Below, piece after piece: positions 11,843 to 22,248 of a stretch of DNA of 64,000 bases; positions within the stretch are counted from its first letter, which is position 1, and every line of letters starts with the position of its first letter. The position numbers were made by a program, and so were the translations under genes. Source of the stretch: Epichloe hybrida. Taxonomy: Eukaryota; Ascomycota; Sordariomycetes; Hypocreales; Clavicipitaceae. Below the pieces are notes generated by a model. The model was not told the DNA's origin, ran no database searches, and saw only the letters and a list, made by a program, of their open reading frames with translations. The stretch is from NCBI GenBank assembly GCA_019022495.1, contig JAFEKR010000003.1, positions 2,728,001 through 2,792,000 of the forward strand. The letters are read 5' to 3'.

Positions 11843-13731
11843 CAGAGTATTGTTTGTAGTGTAGTTAGTGTAGTTTTTAGGAAAATTTTGTATTTATAGT
11901 GTAGTTTTTTTTTTCTTATAGTTAGTGTAGTGTAGTTTTTTTTTTATAGTGTAATGTATTATAGTTTTTTTTTTTTTATAGTTAGTGTAGTGTAGTTTTT
12001 TTTTGCTTGTAGTGTAGTGTAATTAGTGTAGTTACTAACTATACTAACTACAAAAACTACAATGTAGTGTTAGTAAAAAAAAAAGTGGGCCTTTTTATTA
12101 TATAATGTTATTATAAGGATTAAAAGAAAGCTAGTTATATAGAAGCTTTTATTATTACCTATTTTACTTAATTAGTTATAGAATTTATAATATTTACTTT
12201 TTTTTAAGAATTTTACTATAACTAGGGTTATTTATAATATTATACCTTTTTAATAACATGATTATACTTATTACTTTATTTTACTAATATAACTTTAAGA
12301 AAAACCTTCTAATTATTTTATTTACTATTATTATTAATTATTTTATATTTTTATTATTAATTTAATTAAAAAATACCTTAAACTAATATAATTAAATTAA
12401 ATTAGAAATCTAAATAAGTATATAAAAGTTAATAGAATATATACTTAGTACTTCAATATTATTATTAATATAATAAGAACTTAAAAAAAGCTTAAACTAT
12501 TTATTTACTATTTAAACTAATTAAATATTACTTTAAGCTTTATAATTCTAAAGCTTTAAGAAGTTATATATAGTAACTTTATATATCTTATTATAATAAT
12601 ATATAAAGAAAGAATATAATAGACTAATATTTATAATTTATTAATAGATAACTAATAGTATTATTTTAATTACCCTATATAGCTTAAATAAGCTATAAAA
12701 AATAAGTTTAACTTGTTTTTAAAAATAATACTAGGACTTAGTTTTATATAATATACTATACTTATTATAAAAGCTTTAATAACTTTTATAACCTTAATTA
12801 CTATTATTACTATAATTACTATTATTTCACTTTTATTATTATTTTAAAAAAACATAAAAGAGAAAACATTTTTATAATATTAATATTTTTAAAAACCTTA
12901 AAATACTAAGTTATTAAAAACTATAGCTTTTACTATAGTAATTTACTTATAATTACTAGTATTTATATTTAAGTTATTTATTTATTATTTATTTATTATT
13001 AAACTTTAACACTAATAATATTATAATAATCTTAGTAATCTTAGTAATCTTAGTAATACTAGTAATATTAGTAATACTAGTAATATTAGTAAGCTATTAT
13101 AAGCTATTATAAGCTATTATAAGCTATTATAAGCTATAATAAGATATAATAAGCTATTATAAGCTATAATAAGATATAATAAGCTACTTATATTAAGTTT
13201 ACTAGTAGTTTTTTTATAGTTTTTTTAAAATAAGTAATAATAATAATTTATAGAAATATAAAATAATTTATAGAAATAGTAAATAATATAATAAGAAGGT
13301 TTTTCTTTAAGTTATATTAGGGAAATAAAGTATTAAGTTAAATAGTATTATTAAAAAAGTATAATATTATATATAACCTTACTTAGTTATAATAAAATTA
13401 TAAAAATAATATAATATTATAAATTCTATAACTAATTTCATAAAATACGTAATAATAAAAGCTTTTATATAACTAGCTTTCTTTTAACCTTATAAATACT
13501 AATAACTAATAAAAAGTCTAATACTACATTTGTAGTGTTTGTAGTTAGTGTAGTTTAGGAAAAAAAATTTATAGTGTAATGTATTATAGTTTTTTTTTTT
13601 TATAGTTAGTGTAATATAGTTTTTTTTTCCTTGTAGTTAGTGTAGTTTATAGTGTAGTGTAGTTTGTAGTGTAGTTACTACACTACACTATAAATACTAC
13701 ACTACACTACACGTTTTAGTGCAATACTCTA
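11843..13731. mobile_element. hAT-like element B, 1889 bases, target duplication GTTATAAG
   Basis: It starts CAGAGTATTG and ends CAATACTCTA, the inverted terminus with one final G-to-A change. A perfect 8-base duplication GTTATAAG lies at 11835-11842 and 13732-13739. GTAGTGTAGT-type subterminal repeats lie at both ends. Just inside, two arms of several hundred bases (about 12060-12340 and 13250-13520) are inverted copies of each other, so a single strand could fold back. The centre holds the decamer TAAGCTATTA (about 13090-13190). The central 12341-13010 is the reverse complement of about 20590-21790 in element C. No open frame. Confidence 0.84.
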
Positions 13732-13739
13732 GTTATAAG

Positions 13740-16451
13740 GCACTAAAAAATTAAATTAACATATGTGTAACACATACTAAACTTTGCCCTTTTATCCTCT
13801 CTATTTATAACATATATGTAAAGATAGCAGTCTAAGTAACTGATTTTATTAATAACTCTATGCTTAAAGTAGCAAACCCCTTTAAATTAGGCTATTATTA
13901 TAGGCTAATTCTAATATCTTTAGAGCTACTTACCCTTTCGCGGATTAATACTCATATATAGGGTATATCCACTGCATATACCACGTATATGCAGACACTA
14001 ACCTACTCTTAGGTATAATATTATAATTAATAATAGTAGGAAAATATATAGTAAGAGCTTTTTAGATAATACTAGCGTAAGTGTTCCTATATAGGTAATA
14101 TATATAGCTATTAATAAGTATATAAAACTAGATTTATTACTAGATTTATTAGTATTATAAGGGGAAAGTATAGCTACCTAGTAAAGTAAATATTAAGCTT
14201 AAAGAGAAGGTTATAGGTAAAAAGTATAGACTATATATACGTAATATATATAGTATATACTTATATTACTAATAGTGTAATCTGCCACTAGGTATTATCT
14301 AATAGCTAGCGTAATACATAATATCTTTATAAGCCTAGGTATATTAGTCTATTATATATCATATATATATACTTATTAATTAGTTTATAGATCTAGCCCT
14401 AAGACATCCTTACTATAGAAGTTTGTAAATAAACTTAAGCTTCTTACGTGAGTTATAAGTGCGTTATATGTAAGCTATAACTAATAAGTAATGTTTAATA
14501 GGGAATAAGACAGCGCGTTTAAGCTTAAATATAGCTCTTTATTTTACTAGGCTAGTGGTATTACTAGGAGACAAAATCCGTAATTATTATATAAGGATAA
14601 TAATCATTTAGGCATATATAGTTAAAGTAAGAGTTCTATAGAGAATAGCTCTTAGCTTACTAATAACTAAGAGGTATAATATATAGGGAATGCATATCTA
14701 ATATATATGCTAAGGATATGCGTAAAATACTTTATCTTCTATATTATAAGAGAAAGCTTTTATATTATAAGAGCTAACTTTATAGAAGGTATAAAAGAGT
14801 ACTAGATTATAAAAGGTAAAGAAAGATATATAGCGTGCTATATATTATACTAGTCCTACCCTAATCTAAGACCTATTTAAAACTGGCTTTTATGCGTTCC
14901 TATGCCTTATCTCTCTTTTATTAAATCTCCTTTATATTATTAGTATACTATTATAGCTATTATAATTATATATATACTATCTTTAACTTCTTACTTTCCT
15001 CCTTTAAAGCCTTAATCTCTAGTTTAGCTTAATATATCTTAATTTGCTTTTTAAGCTGCTTTTTCTATTTTCTTAGATATTATATATTTACATTAGCTAA
15101 GCTACTTATATTATTACTATACATAGCTAATTATTATTGCTTGTAGGATTAAGTATTATTATTGCCTATATAGCTTTAATTATTATTATTACCTATATTA
15201 AAGTTAAAGTTAAAGTTAAAGTTATCCTAGAAGAGTTAGTATATAATATTAATATAAGACTAATATAAACTTACTATAACCTCCTCCTTAACTATTAGCG
15301 TGTGTAAGTAGGAGACTATTAGCGTGTGTAAGCAAGAGCTAATAAAAATAATATTACTATTACTCTAATTATTTATTCCCCTATTATCTTCTATATAAGG
15401 TTTATATTATTAGAGTTACTCTTATTCTTATTATAAAGGTATAAGTTAAATTAAAATTAGCGTTAGGAAAGGGCTTAAGCTTTATAGCATATACTATGTA
15501 TTAAGTAAGGTACTTAGGGAATATATAGTAGATTTATTTTTACTAGGCATAAGCGAATTATAGGGGTTTTAAGGGTTCTAAGGAAGACTAGTATCTTATT
15601 CCCTTCTAAGAGCTTATCTTTAGTTTATTTTATCTTTCCTAATAAGTGCATTACTTATGTAACTCTTATAAGAAATATCTCTCTAGGTGTATTAAATACC
15701 CTTATTACTACTAATTTATGCCTTAAGGTATTTCTTAACTATTACTCTCTTAAGACTAAGATATAATTAGTATATATATAGTAAAAGGAATATTAGAGTT
15801 ATACCTAAGAATTACTACTAAAAGAGACACTTATATTCTAGTAAAGATATAATCTTCCTAATAATTACTTTCCTTTATATTAGTGTTCTTTACTATATAT
15901 ATTCTCTATTTAGGTTTTACTTTAGATATAGCTAGCACTAGTCTAGCTATTATCTAAGGGGTAAGCTTAGTATTAAACCACTTCTTATAATTTAGATATA
16001 CTTCACATAAGTATCTAATATGCTCTTTATATTCCTCTTAAGATAATGTATTTAGAAGAGGTATAATAAATTTCTTATTAGGTGTATCTTAGCTAGACTT
16101 CTACTAATTACACTTAATGTAAATATAGTAAAAGATTAATAAATACTCTAAATATTCCTACTATATAAAACTTAGATACTACTTATGTAAGTAATCTCTA
16201 AGACTTATTTATTATTAGTATATATATAACCTTAGGGATACCTATATATATCTCTTACTTACTTAGTATTTATATTATAGGTAATAGCCTAGATTATACC
16301 TATTATATTAGCGTGTATATGTTTAATATAATGCTATCTTATAACACTCCTACTAATTATGCTAAGCTACTTAAATAAAGTAGAAAACATCTATTATAGA
16401 TTAATTATAACACGCACATATATAAAGTCTATTATTCACATATACCTCTTT
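13740..16451. other. A+T-rich mutated DNA between elements, with one relic reading frame
   Basis: This stretch is part of the underlying block. Apart from the degraded reading frame annotated separately, a TTAAAG-like short repeat near 15199-15225, and two close copies of a TATTAGCGTGTGTAAG motif near 15293-15333, I see nothing that can be named. Scattered patches keep more G+C than the rest (for example near 13910-14000), probably remains of older elements. Confidence 0.5.
14850..15245 (-). pseudogene. RIP-degraded reading frame, Gln/Asn-rich with a Lys-rich coil
   Basis: Read on the minus strand from about 15245 to 14850, one frame runs for about 130 codons with frequent TAA and TAG but no TGA stops. 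Every stop sits where Gln would fit, as expected if CAA and CAG were changed to TAA and TAG by C-to-T mutation of the coding strand. The readable text is Asn/Gln-rich at its start, then a heptad-like Lys/Leu/Glu coil (for example KLEIKALKEESKKLK), then a charged tail. It is probably part of a transposon protein. The family cannot be named, and the limits are approximate. Confidence 0.45.
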
Positions 16452-16636
16452 TATTACGATACGAAATGTATGATATAAAGAGTGTGAAGGTGATGATTCT
16501 ATTCAACTAGCTAGAGGTTAGAGCTATCGTCTAATATAGGGGTTCTAGGTCACGTGCTAGCCACATCTAAGGTCTTGTGGCATTGACAGGCCACATCCTA
16601 AGGTGACAGGCTAACTGTCAATTCTAGCACGTAACA
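16452..16636 (-). repeat. LTR (3' by transcription) of the zinc-finger retroelement
   Basis: 185 bases, closely matching 18301-18488. The first dinucleotide is TA instead of TG, a RIP-type change. The last six bases are GTAACA. Confidence 0.87.
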
Positions 16637-16764
16637 AATGCGGGCACCACGGATAAAAGAGATAGCTGTCCCAGCTATCTAAGATCTAACGAATTTGCAA
16701 CAAGCTAGGAAGCGGGCTCTTGCAAGGGAATTCGGTCAGATAGATCGTCAGGTCCGATAGATTG

Positions 16765-17565
16765 TCAGGTCCGGCGGTCAGGTCGACGATTAGATTGATA
16801 ATCCGAATCGCTGTTAGATTCGTACGGATAGTCATATTGATCTGGCTGATAGATCTGATGATTGATAGCTTGGTCAGGCCACGAGCGTTGCAGAGGGTTA
16901 GGCAACGAGCTTTGCAGAGGGCGTTGCAAAGGGTCAGGCAACGAGCTTTGCAGAGGGCGTTGCAAAGGGTCAGGCAACGAGCTTTGCAGAGGGCGTTGCA
17001 AAGGGTCAGGCGACAAGCTTTGTAGAGGGTCAGGCAACAAGCGTTGCAAAGGACGAATTCGGTCAGGATGTTGAATTCGGTTAGCCTGTTGAGTTGGCTG
17101 ACGAATTTGCTGACAGGCTAGCTGCCTTTGAAGGTTATTACGCTCTTCAAAGACTTCCTTGACGAGGTCTTTAAGCTGTTGAAAGTCATCCTCTTCTATC
17201 GCTAGCTTCCGTTGAAGGTCCTGTATTTGCTGCTGTTGCCATTGAATTTGCTGCTGTAATCGCTGCTCTAATTGCTGCTGCTGCCACAGATATCGGGTCC
17301 TTAGGTCCTGAAGGTCCCGTTGATGCTGTTCTTGCTGCCACTGGAATTGCTGCTGCAGTTGCTGTTGGACTTGCTGGTCTAGTTGTTGTTGAATTTGTTG
17401 AAATTGCTGACTGGCTGGGCATAGGTCCTTTAGATGCTGAAAGACCTGATTTCTTGAAGGGAAGGTCTTCTGGCAGATGCCACAGGTTCGGCGCTGACGA
17501 TCTTGCTTGTAAAGCTGCTGTAATCGCTGTTGCTCACACTAATCTAGCTGGTGTAAGGGAAGCAT
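16765..17565 (-). pseudogene. C2HC zinc-finger, glutamine-rich Gag-like protein of the LTR element, one in-frame stop
   Basis: Minus-strand frame from an ATG at 17565 to TGA at 16765-16767, 267 codons including the stop. Codon 9 is TAG (plus-strand 17539-17541) in a Gln-rich context, so it is probably a CAG-to-TAG mutation. Otherwise the frame is open, and there is no later Met to restart from. Residues 28-49 form a zinc finger, C-x2-C-x12-H-x4-C, with Phe four residues after the second Cys as in C2H2 folds. Residues 50 to about 140 are a Gln-rich coiled coil (LQQQFQWQQ-type heptads). A 12-residue repeat follows (consensus PDPLQRPLQSSL), encoded by a 36-base tandem repeat at about 16885-17060, and then an Asp/Tyr-rich tail. 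I infer a nucleic-acid-binding structural protein. The translation has not been searched. Confidence 0.7.
16885..17060 (-). repeat. 36-base tandem repeat coding for the PDPLQ repeat
   Basis: About four full or partial units of 36 bases, containing GGTCAGGCAACGAGC on the plus strand, lie head to tail. The period is a multiple of three, so the reading frame is kept. Confidence 0.85.
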
Positions 17566-17629
17566 TGTATCTAGCGAGCTTTATTGGATCGGAATTGACG
17601 AATTTGTCAGATTTGACGGTCGGGTCGAA

Positions 17630-18160
17630 GGTCAACGAACGGATCGAAGGAAATCGAAAGTCGAAGAATCGAAGGTCAAAGAATCGAAGGTTAAAGGTTG
17701 AAGGTCTTCAAATCGAAGGTCGAAGGTCGAAGGTCGAAGGTCTTCGAAGGTCAAAGAATCGAAGGTCGAAAGTCGAAGGTCGAAGGTCAAAGGTCTTCGA
17801 AGGTCAAAGGTCTTCAAAGATCGAAGGTCTTCAAGTCGAAGGTCTTCAAATCAACGGATCGAAGGTCTTCGGGTCGATCGAATTCGCACGATTAATTAAA
17901 CGGTTCGAAGGTCTTTAAATCAACGGATCAAAGGTCTTCGGGTCGATCGAATTCGCACGATCAATTGAACGGTTCGAAGGTCTTCAAATCAACGATCGAA
18001 GGTCTTTGAAGGTCGAAGAATCGAAGGTCGAAGGTCGAAGGTCGAAGGTCAACGAATCTAACGAGGTCGGATTGAAAATCAACGAATCTGACGATCAGAA
18101 CGAAGGTCAACAGTTCTGACGGTCGGATTGAAGGTCAACGAATCTGACGATAGGCGCGAT
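17630..18160. repeat. GAAGGTC-type short tandem repeats in the retroelement leader
   Basis: Repeated CGAAGGTC, AAAGGTC and CTTCAAATC words fill about 500 bases. They include a longer duplicated segment of about 70 bases (near 17848-17918 and 17919-17987, each with GGGTCGATCGAATTCGCACG). The open frames across it on the plus strand follow from the repeat and are not genes. Confidence 0.8.
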
Positions 18161-18300
18161 GCCTAGAGACTATCAGGCCTATTGAAAGGGATAGCTTTGA
18201 CAGGCTTGGTGGATTGGTTAACGAATAGTCGGTTTGGTGGCTTTTATTAGCAGTAAAAGCGCTAGAGGTGCGCAATGATCAGAGAGCAATTGCTACCACT

Positions 18301-18488
18301 TGTTACGATACGAAATGTATGATATAATGAGTGTGTGAAGGTAGATGATTCTATTTAACTAGCTAGAGGTTAGAGCTATCGTCTAATATAGGGGTTCTAG
18401 GTCACGTGCTAGCCACAACTAAGGTCTTGTGGCATTGACAGGCCACATCCTAAGGTGACAGGCTAACTGTCAATTCTAGCACGTAACA
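18301..18488 (-). repeat. LTR (5' by transcription) of the zinc-finger retroelement
   Basis: 188 bases with intact TGTTACG and CGTAACA ends, followed directly by the TCTTT duplication. Confidence 0.87.
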
Positions 18489-18875
18489 TCTTTATAGCTT
18501 TAAGCTATTAACTAAGTTATAATAACATACGCATATATTTCTTACACTAAGGCATATTATTAGCTTTATATGTTAAAAGAAATAGCGTATATATACTTAA
18601 CTTCTCTTTATTATATAAGGAATATATAAGAATATTTACTATTCCCTTAATCTATTAGAAGGAGAGGTTAATTTAAAGGTATTATACTCTTATAAAAGCT
18701 TTTACCTATTTCTATAGGCATAAAATAATAAAGTAATTATCTAGTCCCTATATATAAATATAGCGAATTCACTGTTTATCTAGGTCCTAAAGTTAATTAA
18801 AGTGCTATTTACACATAGCGCCTATATCTAGTTAGCATATTATAAACATACTCCTAGCATAAACTTACCTATAAG
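18489..18875. other. A+T-rich DNA between the LTR element and hAT-like element C
   Basis: 387 bases of A+T-rich sequence beginning with the TCTTT duplication and ending with the CCTATAAG duplication of element C. Nothing else is recognised. Confidence 0.5.
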
Positions 18876-19435
18876 CAGAGTATTGCACTACAATGTGTAT
18901 TGTATTGTATTGTTTGTATTGTATTGTATTAAATACAATATAATATAAAATACAATATAAATAAAATATAATACAAATTATTTTGTAGTAAATACAATAA
19001 ATACAAATTATTTTGTAGTAACTATACTAACTACAAACAATACAAATGTATTATTAGGTAAAAAAAAAGTATAACTTTTTATTAACTAAGGTTATTATTA
19101 GGATTAATAGAAAATTAGTTAATAGAACCCTTATATTATTAGCTATTTTATCTAATTAGTTATATAATTTATAATATTATACTATTTTGTTAATTTTACT
19201 ATAACTAGGGTTATATATAATATTATAACTTTTTAATAATACTACTATACTTAATACTTTATTTTACTAATATAGCTTAAAGAAAAACCTTCTTATTATA
19301 TTATTTACTATTTTTATTAATTGTTTTCTATTTCTATAAATTATTATTATTACTTATTTAAAAAAAAAACTGTAAACTAAAGTAATTACATAAAATAAAC
19401 TACTAATTAGCTTACTACAAGTACCTTATTATAGG

Positions 19436-20570
19436 TTATTATAGCTTAGAATAGCTTATATTAGCTTATAATAACTTCAAATAGCTTATATAGCTTAGAA
19501 TAGCTTATATTAGCTTATGTTAGCTTATATTAGCTTATATTAGCTTACAATAGCATATATTAGGTTATAATAGTATATTATAGCTTAAGATAGCTTATAC
19601 TAGCTTATACTAGCTTAAGATAGCTTATACTAGCTTATACTAGCTTATACTAACTAGCTTAAGATAGCTTATACTAGCTTATACTAGCTTATACTAGCTT
19701 ATACTAGCTTATACTAGCTTATACTAGCTTATACTAGCTTATACTAGCTTATACTAGCTTATACTAGCTTATACTAGCTTATACTAGCTTATACTAGCTT
19801 ATACTAGCTTAAGATAGCTTACACTAGCTTAAGATAGCTTATACTAGCTTATACTAGCTTATACTAGCTTATACTAGCTTATACTAGCTTATACTAGCTT
19901 AAGATAGCTTATACTAGCTTATACTAGCTTATACTAGCTTAAGATAGCTTATACTAGCTTAAGATAGCTTAAGATAGCTTATACAAGCTTATACAAGCTT
20001 ATACTAGCTTATACTAGCTTATACTAGCTTATACTAGCTTATACTAGCTTATACTAGCTTATACTAGCTTATACTAGCTTACACTAGCTTAAGATAGCGT
20101 ATACTAGCTTATACTAGCTTAAGATAGCTTACACTAGCTTAAGATAGCTTATACTAGCTTATACTAGCTTATACTAGCTTATACTAGCTTATACTAGCTT
20201 ATACTAGCTTAAGATAGCTTATACTAGCTTATACTAGCTATACTAGTACACTAGCTTAAGATAGCTTATACTAGCTTATACTAGCTTATACTAGCTTATA
20301 CTAGCTTATACTAGCTTATACTAGCTTATACTAGCTTAAGATAGCTTAAGATAGCTTATACTAGCTTAAGATAGCTTATATTAGCTTATATTAGCTTATA
20401 TTAGCTTAGAATAGCTTAGAATAGCTTATGTTAGCTTATATTATCTTATAATAGCATATATTAGGTTATAATAGTATATTATAGCTTACAATAGCTTATA
20501 ATAGCTTATACTAGCTTATACTAGCTTAGAATAGCTTAGAATAGCTTAGAATAGCTTAAAATACTAATAT
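19436..20570. repeat. 10-base minisatellite AGCTTATACT inside element C
   Basis: Roughly 110 head-to-tail decamers. The core is AGCTTATACT, with interspersed variants AGCTTAAGAT, AGCTTATATT, AGCTTAGAAT and AGCTTACACT. The edges are more diverged (AGCATATATT, GGTTATAATA). On the opposite strand the unit is close to the TAAGCTATTA decamer in elements A and B. Confidence 0.92.
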
Positions 20571-20770
20571 TACTTAGAATATTATTAGTGTTAAAGTTTA
20601 ATAAAATATATATAACTAATAAATAAATAAAATATAAATACTAGTAATTATAAGTAAATTACTATAGTAAAAGCTATAGTTTTTAATAACTTAGTATTTT
20701 AAGGTTTTTAAAAATATTAATATTATAAAAATGTTTTCTTTTTTATGTTTTTTAAAATAATAATAAAAGT

Positions 20771-21202
20771 AAGATAATAGTAATAATAGTAATAGTATAA
20801 TAGTAATAATAGTAATAATAGTAATAATAGTAATAATAGTAATAATAGTAATAATAGTAATAATAGTAATAATAGTAATAATAGTAATAATAGTAATAAT
20901 AGTAATAATAGTAATAATAGTAATAATAGTAATAATAGTAATAATAGTAATAATAGTAATAATAGTAATAATAGTAATAATAGTAATAATAGTAATAATA
21001 GTAATAATAGTAATATAGTAATAATAGTAATAATAGTAATAATAGTAATAATAGTAATAATAGTAATAATAGTAATAATAGTAATAATAGTAATAATAGT
21101 AATAATAGTAATAATAGTAATAATAGTAATAATAGTAATAATAGTAATAATAGTAATAATAGTAATAATAGTAATAATAGTAATAATAGTAATAATAGTA
21201 AT
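20771..21202. repeat. 9-base microsatellite AGTAATAAT inside element C
   Basis: About 45 nearly perfect copies of the nonamer AGTAATAAT, with a short interruption near 21014. It abuts diverged TTATTAAGG triplet-like sequence on the right. The corresponding place in element B has only a few ATTACTATT-type copies (about 12800-12840), so the array expanded in C. Confidence 0.92.
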
Positions 21203-22248
21203 TAAGGTTATTAAGGTTATTAAAGTTATTAAATCTCTTATAATAAGTATATATATATTCTTTACGCTAGATAGCTAATTAAGTAGCTAGTCCTAGTACT
21301 TTAACCGCTTAGTTAAGAGGGAAAACCCTATACTAGGAAGAAAAACCCCCTTATGTCTATATACCTTATAATAAGTATAGTATATTATATAAAAGTTAGT
21401 CTTACTATTATTTTTAAAAATAAGTTAAACTTATTTCTATAGCTTATTTAAGCTATATAGGGTAACTAAAATATACTATTAAGAATCTATTAAAATATTA
21501 TAAATATTTTCTATTATATTCTTTCTTTATATATTATTATAATAAGATATATAAAGTTACTATATATAACTTCTTAAAGCTTTAGAATTATAAAGCTTAA
21601 AGTAATATTTAATTAGTTTAAATAGTAAATAAATAGTTTAAGCTTTTTTTAAGTTCTTATTTTATTAATAATAATATTTAAGTACTAAGTATATAGTCTA
21701 TTAACTTATAGATATTTATTTAGATTTCTAATTTAATTTAATTATATTAGTTTAGGGTATTTTTTAATTAAATTAATTAAATTAATAAAAGAAATATAAA
21801 ATAATTCCTAATAATAGTAAATAAAATAATTAGAAGGTTTTTCTTAAAGTTATATTAGTAAAATAAAGTAATAAGTATAATAGTATTATTAAAAAGTTAT
21901 AATATTATATATAACACTAGTTATAGTAAAATGTTTAAAATAATATAATATTATAAATTATATAACTAATTAGATAAAATAGCTAATAATAAAAGGTTTC
22001 TATTAACTAATTCTCTTTTAATCCTAATAATAACCTTAGCTAATAAAAAGTCCCACTTTTTTTTTATACCTAATAATACATTTGTATTGTTTGTAGTTAG
22101 TGTAGTTACTACACTAACTACACTACAAAATAATTTGTATTTAATACAATATAATACAATAAATACAAAATTTTTTAAATACAATACAAATACAAATTTT
22201 TCCGAAAAAATACAATAAATACAATACAAACAATACTCTGCCTACAAG

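Larger units (their letters stand above)
16452..18488 (-). mobile_element. Non-autonomous LTR retroelement carrying a single zinc-finger/Gln-rich gene, target duplication TCTTT
   Basis: Direct repeats at 16452-16636 (185 bases) and 18301-18488 (188 bases) differ by a few substitutions and small indels. The right copy has canonical ends, TGTTACG...CGTAACA; the left copy begins TATTACG (G-to-A). A perfect 5-base duplication TCTTT lies at 16447-16451 and 18489-18493. On the minus strand, a TGGTAGCAATTGC sequence starts two bases inside the 18301 LTR and could be the primer-binding site, which sets the orientation. Order on that strand: LTR, possible primer site, about 0.6 kb leader of GAAGGTC-type repeats, one reading frame (17565-16765), LTR. 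There is no reverse transcriptase or integrase. The element is far more G+C-rich than its surroundings. Confidence 0.87.
18876..22240. mobile_element. hAT-like element C, 3365 bases, target duplication CCTATAAG/CCTACAAG
   Basis: It starts CAGAGTATTG and ends CAATACTCTG, a perfect 10-base inverted terminus. The flanking 8-mers are CCTATAAG (18868-18875) and CCTACAAG (22241-22248), differing by one transition. Arms of about 480 bases (18876-19370 and 21770-22240) are inverted copies of each other. The interior (about 20590-21790) is the reverse complement of the centre of element B, so B and C are one family inserted in opposite directions. C is longer because a 10-base minisatellite and a 9-base microsatellite have expanded inside it. 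No transposase frame is readable. Confidence 0.84.

Noticed and set aside
16762..17025. Plus-strand frame with RALQRVRQ repeats
   Set aside because: Antisense shadow of the 36-base repeat; the minus-strand frame is longer and contains the zinc finger.
17454..17918. 154-codon plus-strand frame in the retroelement
   Set aside because: It is antisense to the protein start and runs through the GAAGGTC repeats; its text is a simple repeat product.
19436..20570. Regularly spaced short repeats resembling a CRISPR array
   Set aside because: The units are contiguous decamers without unique spacers, inside a eukaryotic transposon; it is a minisatellite.
21966..22229. 87-codon minus-strand frame in element C
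   Set aside because: Lies in the inverted arm and subterminal repeats; Tyr/Ile/Leu-rich text produced by A+T-rich repeats.
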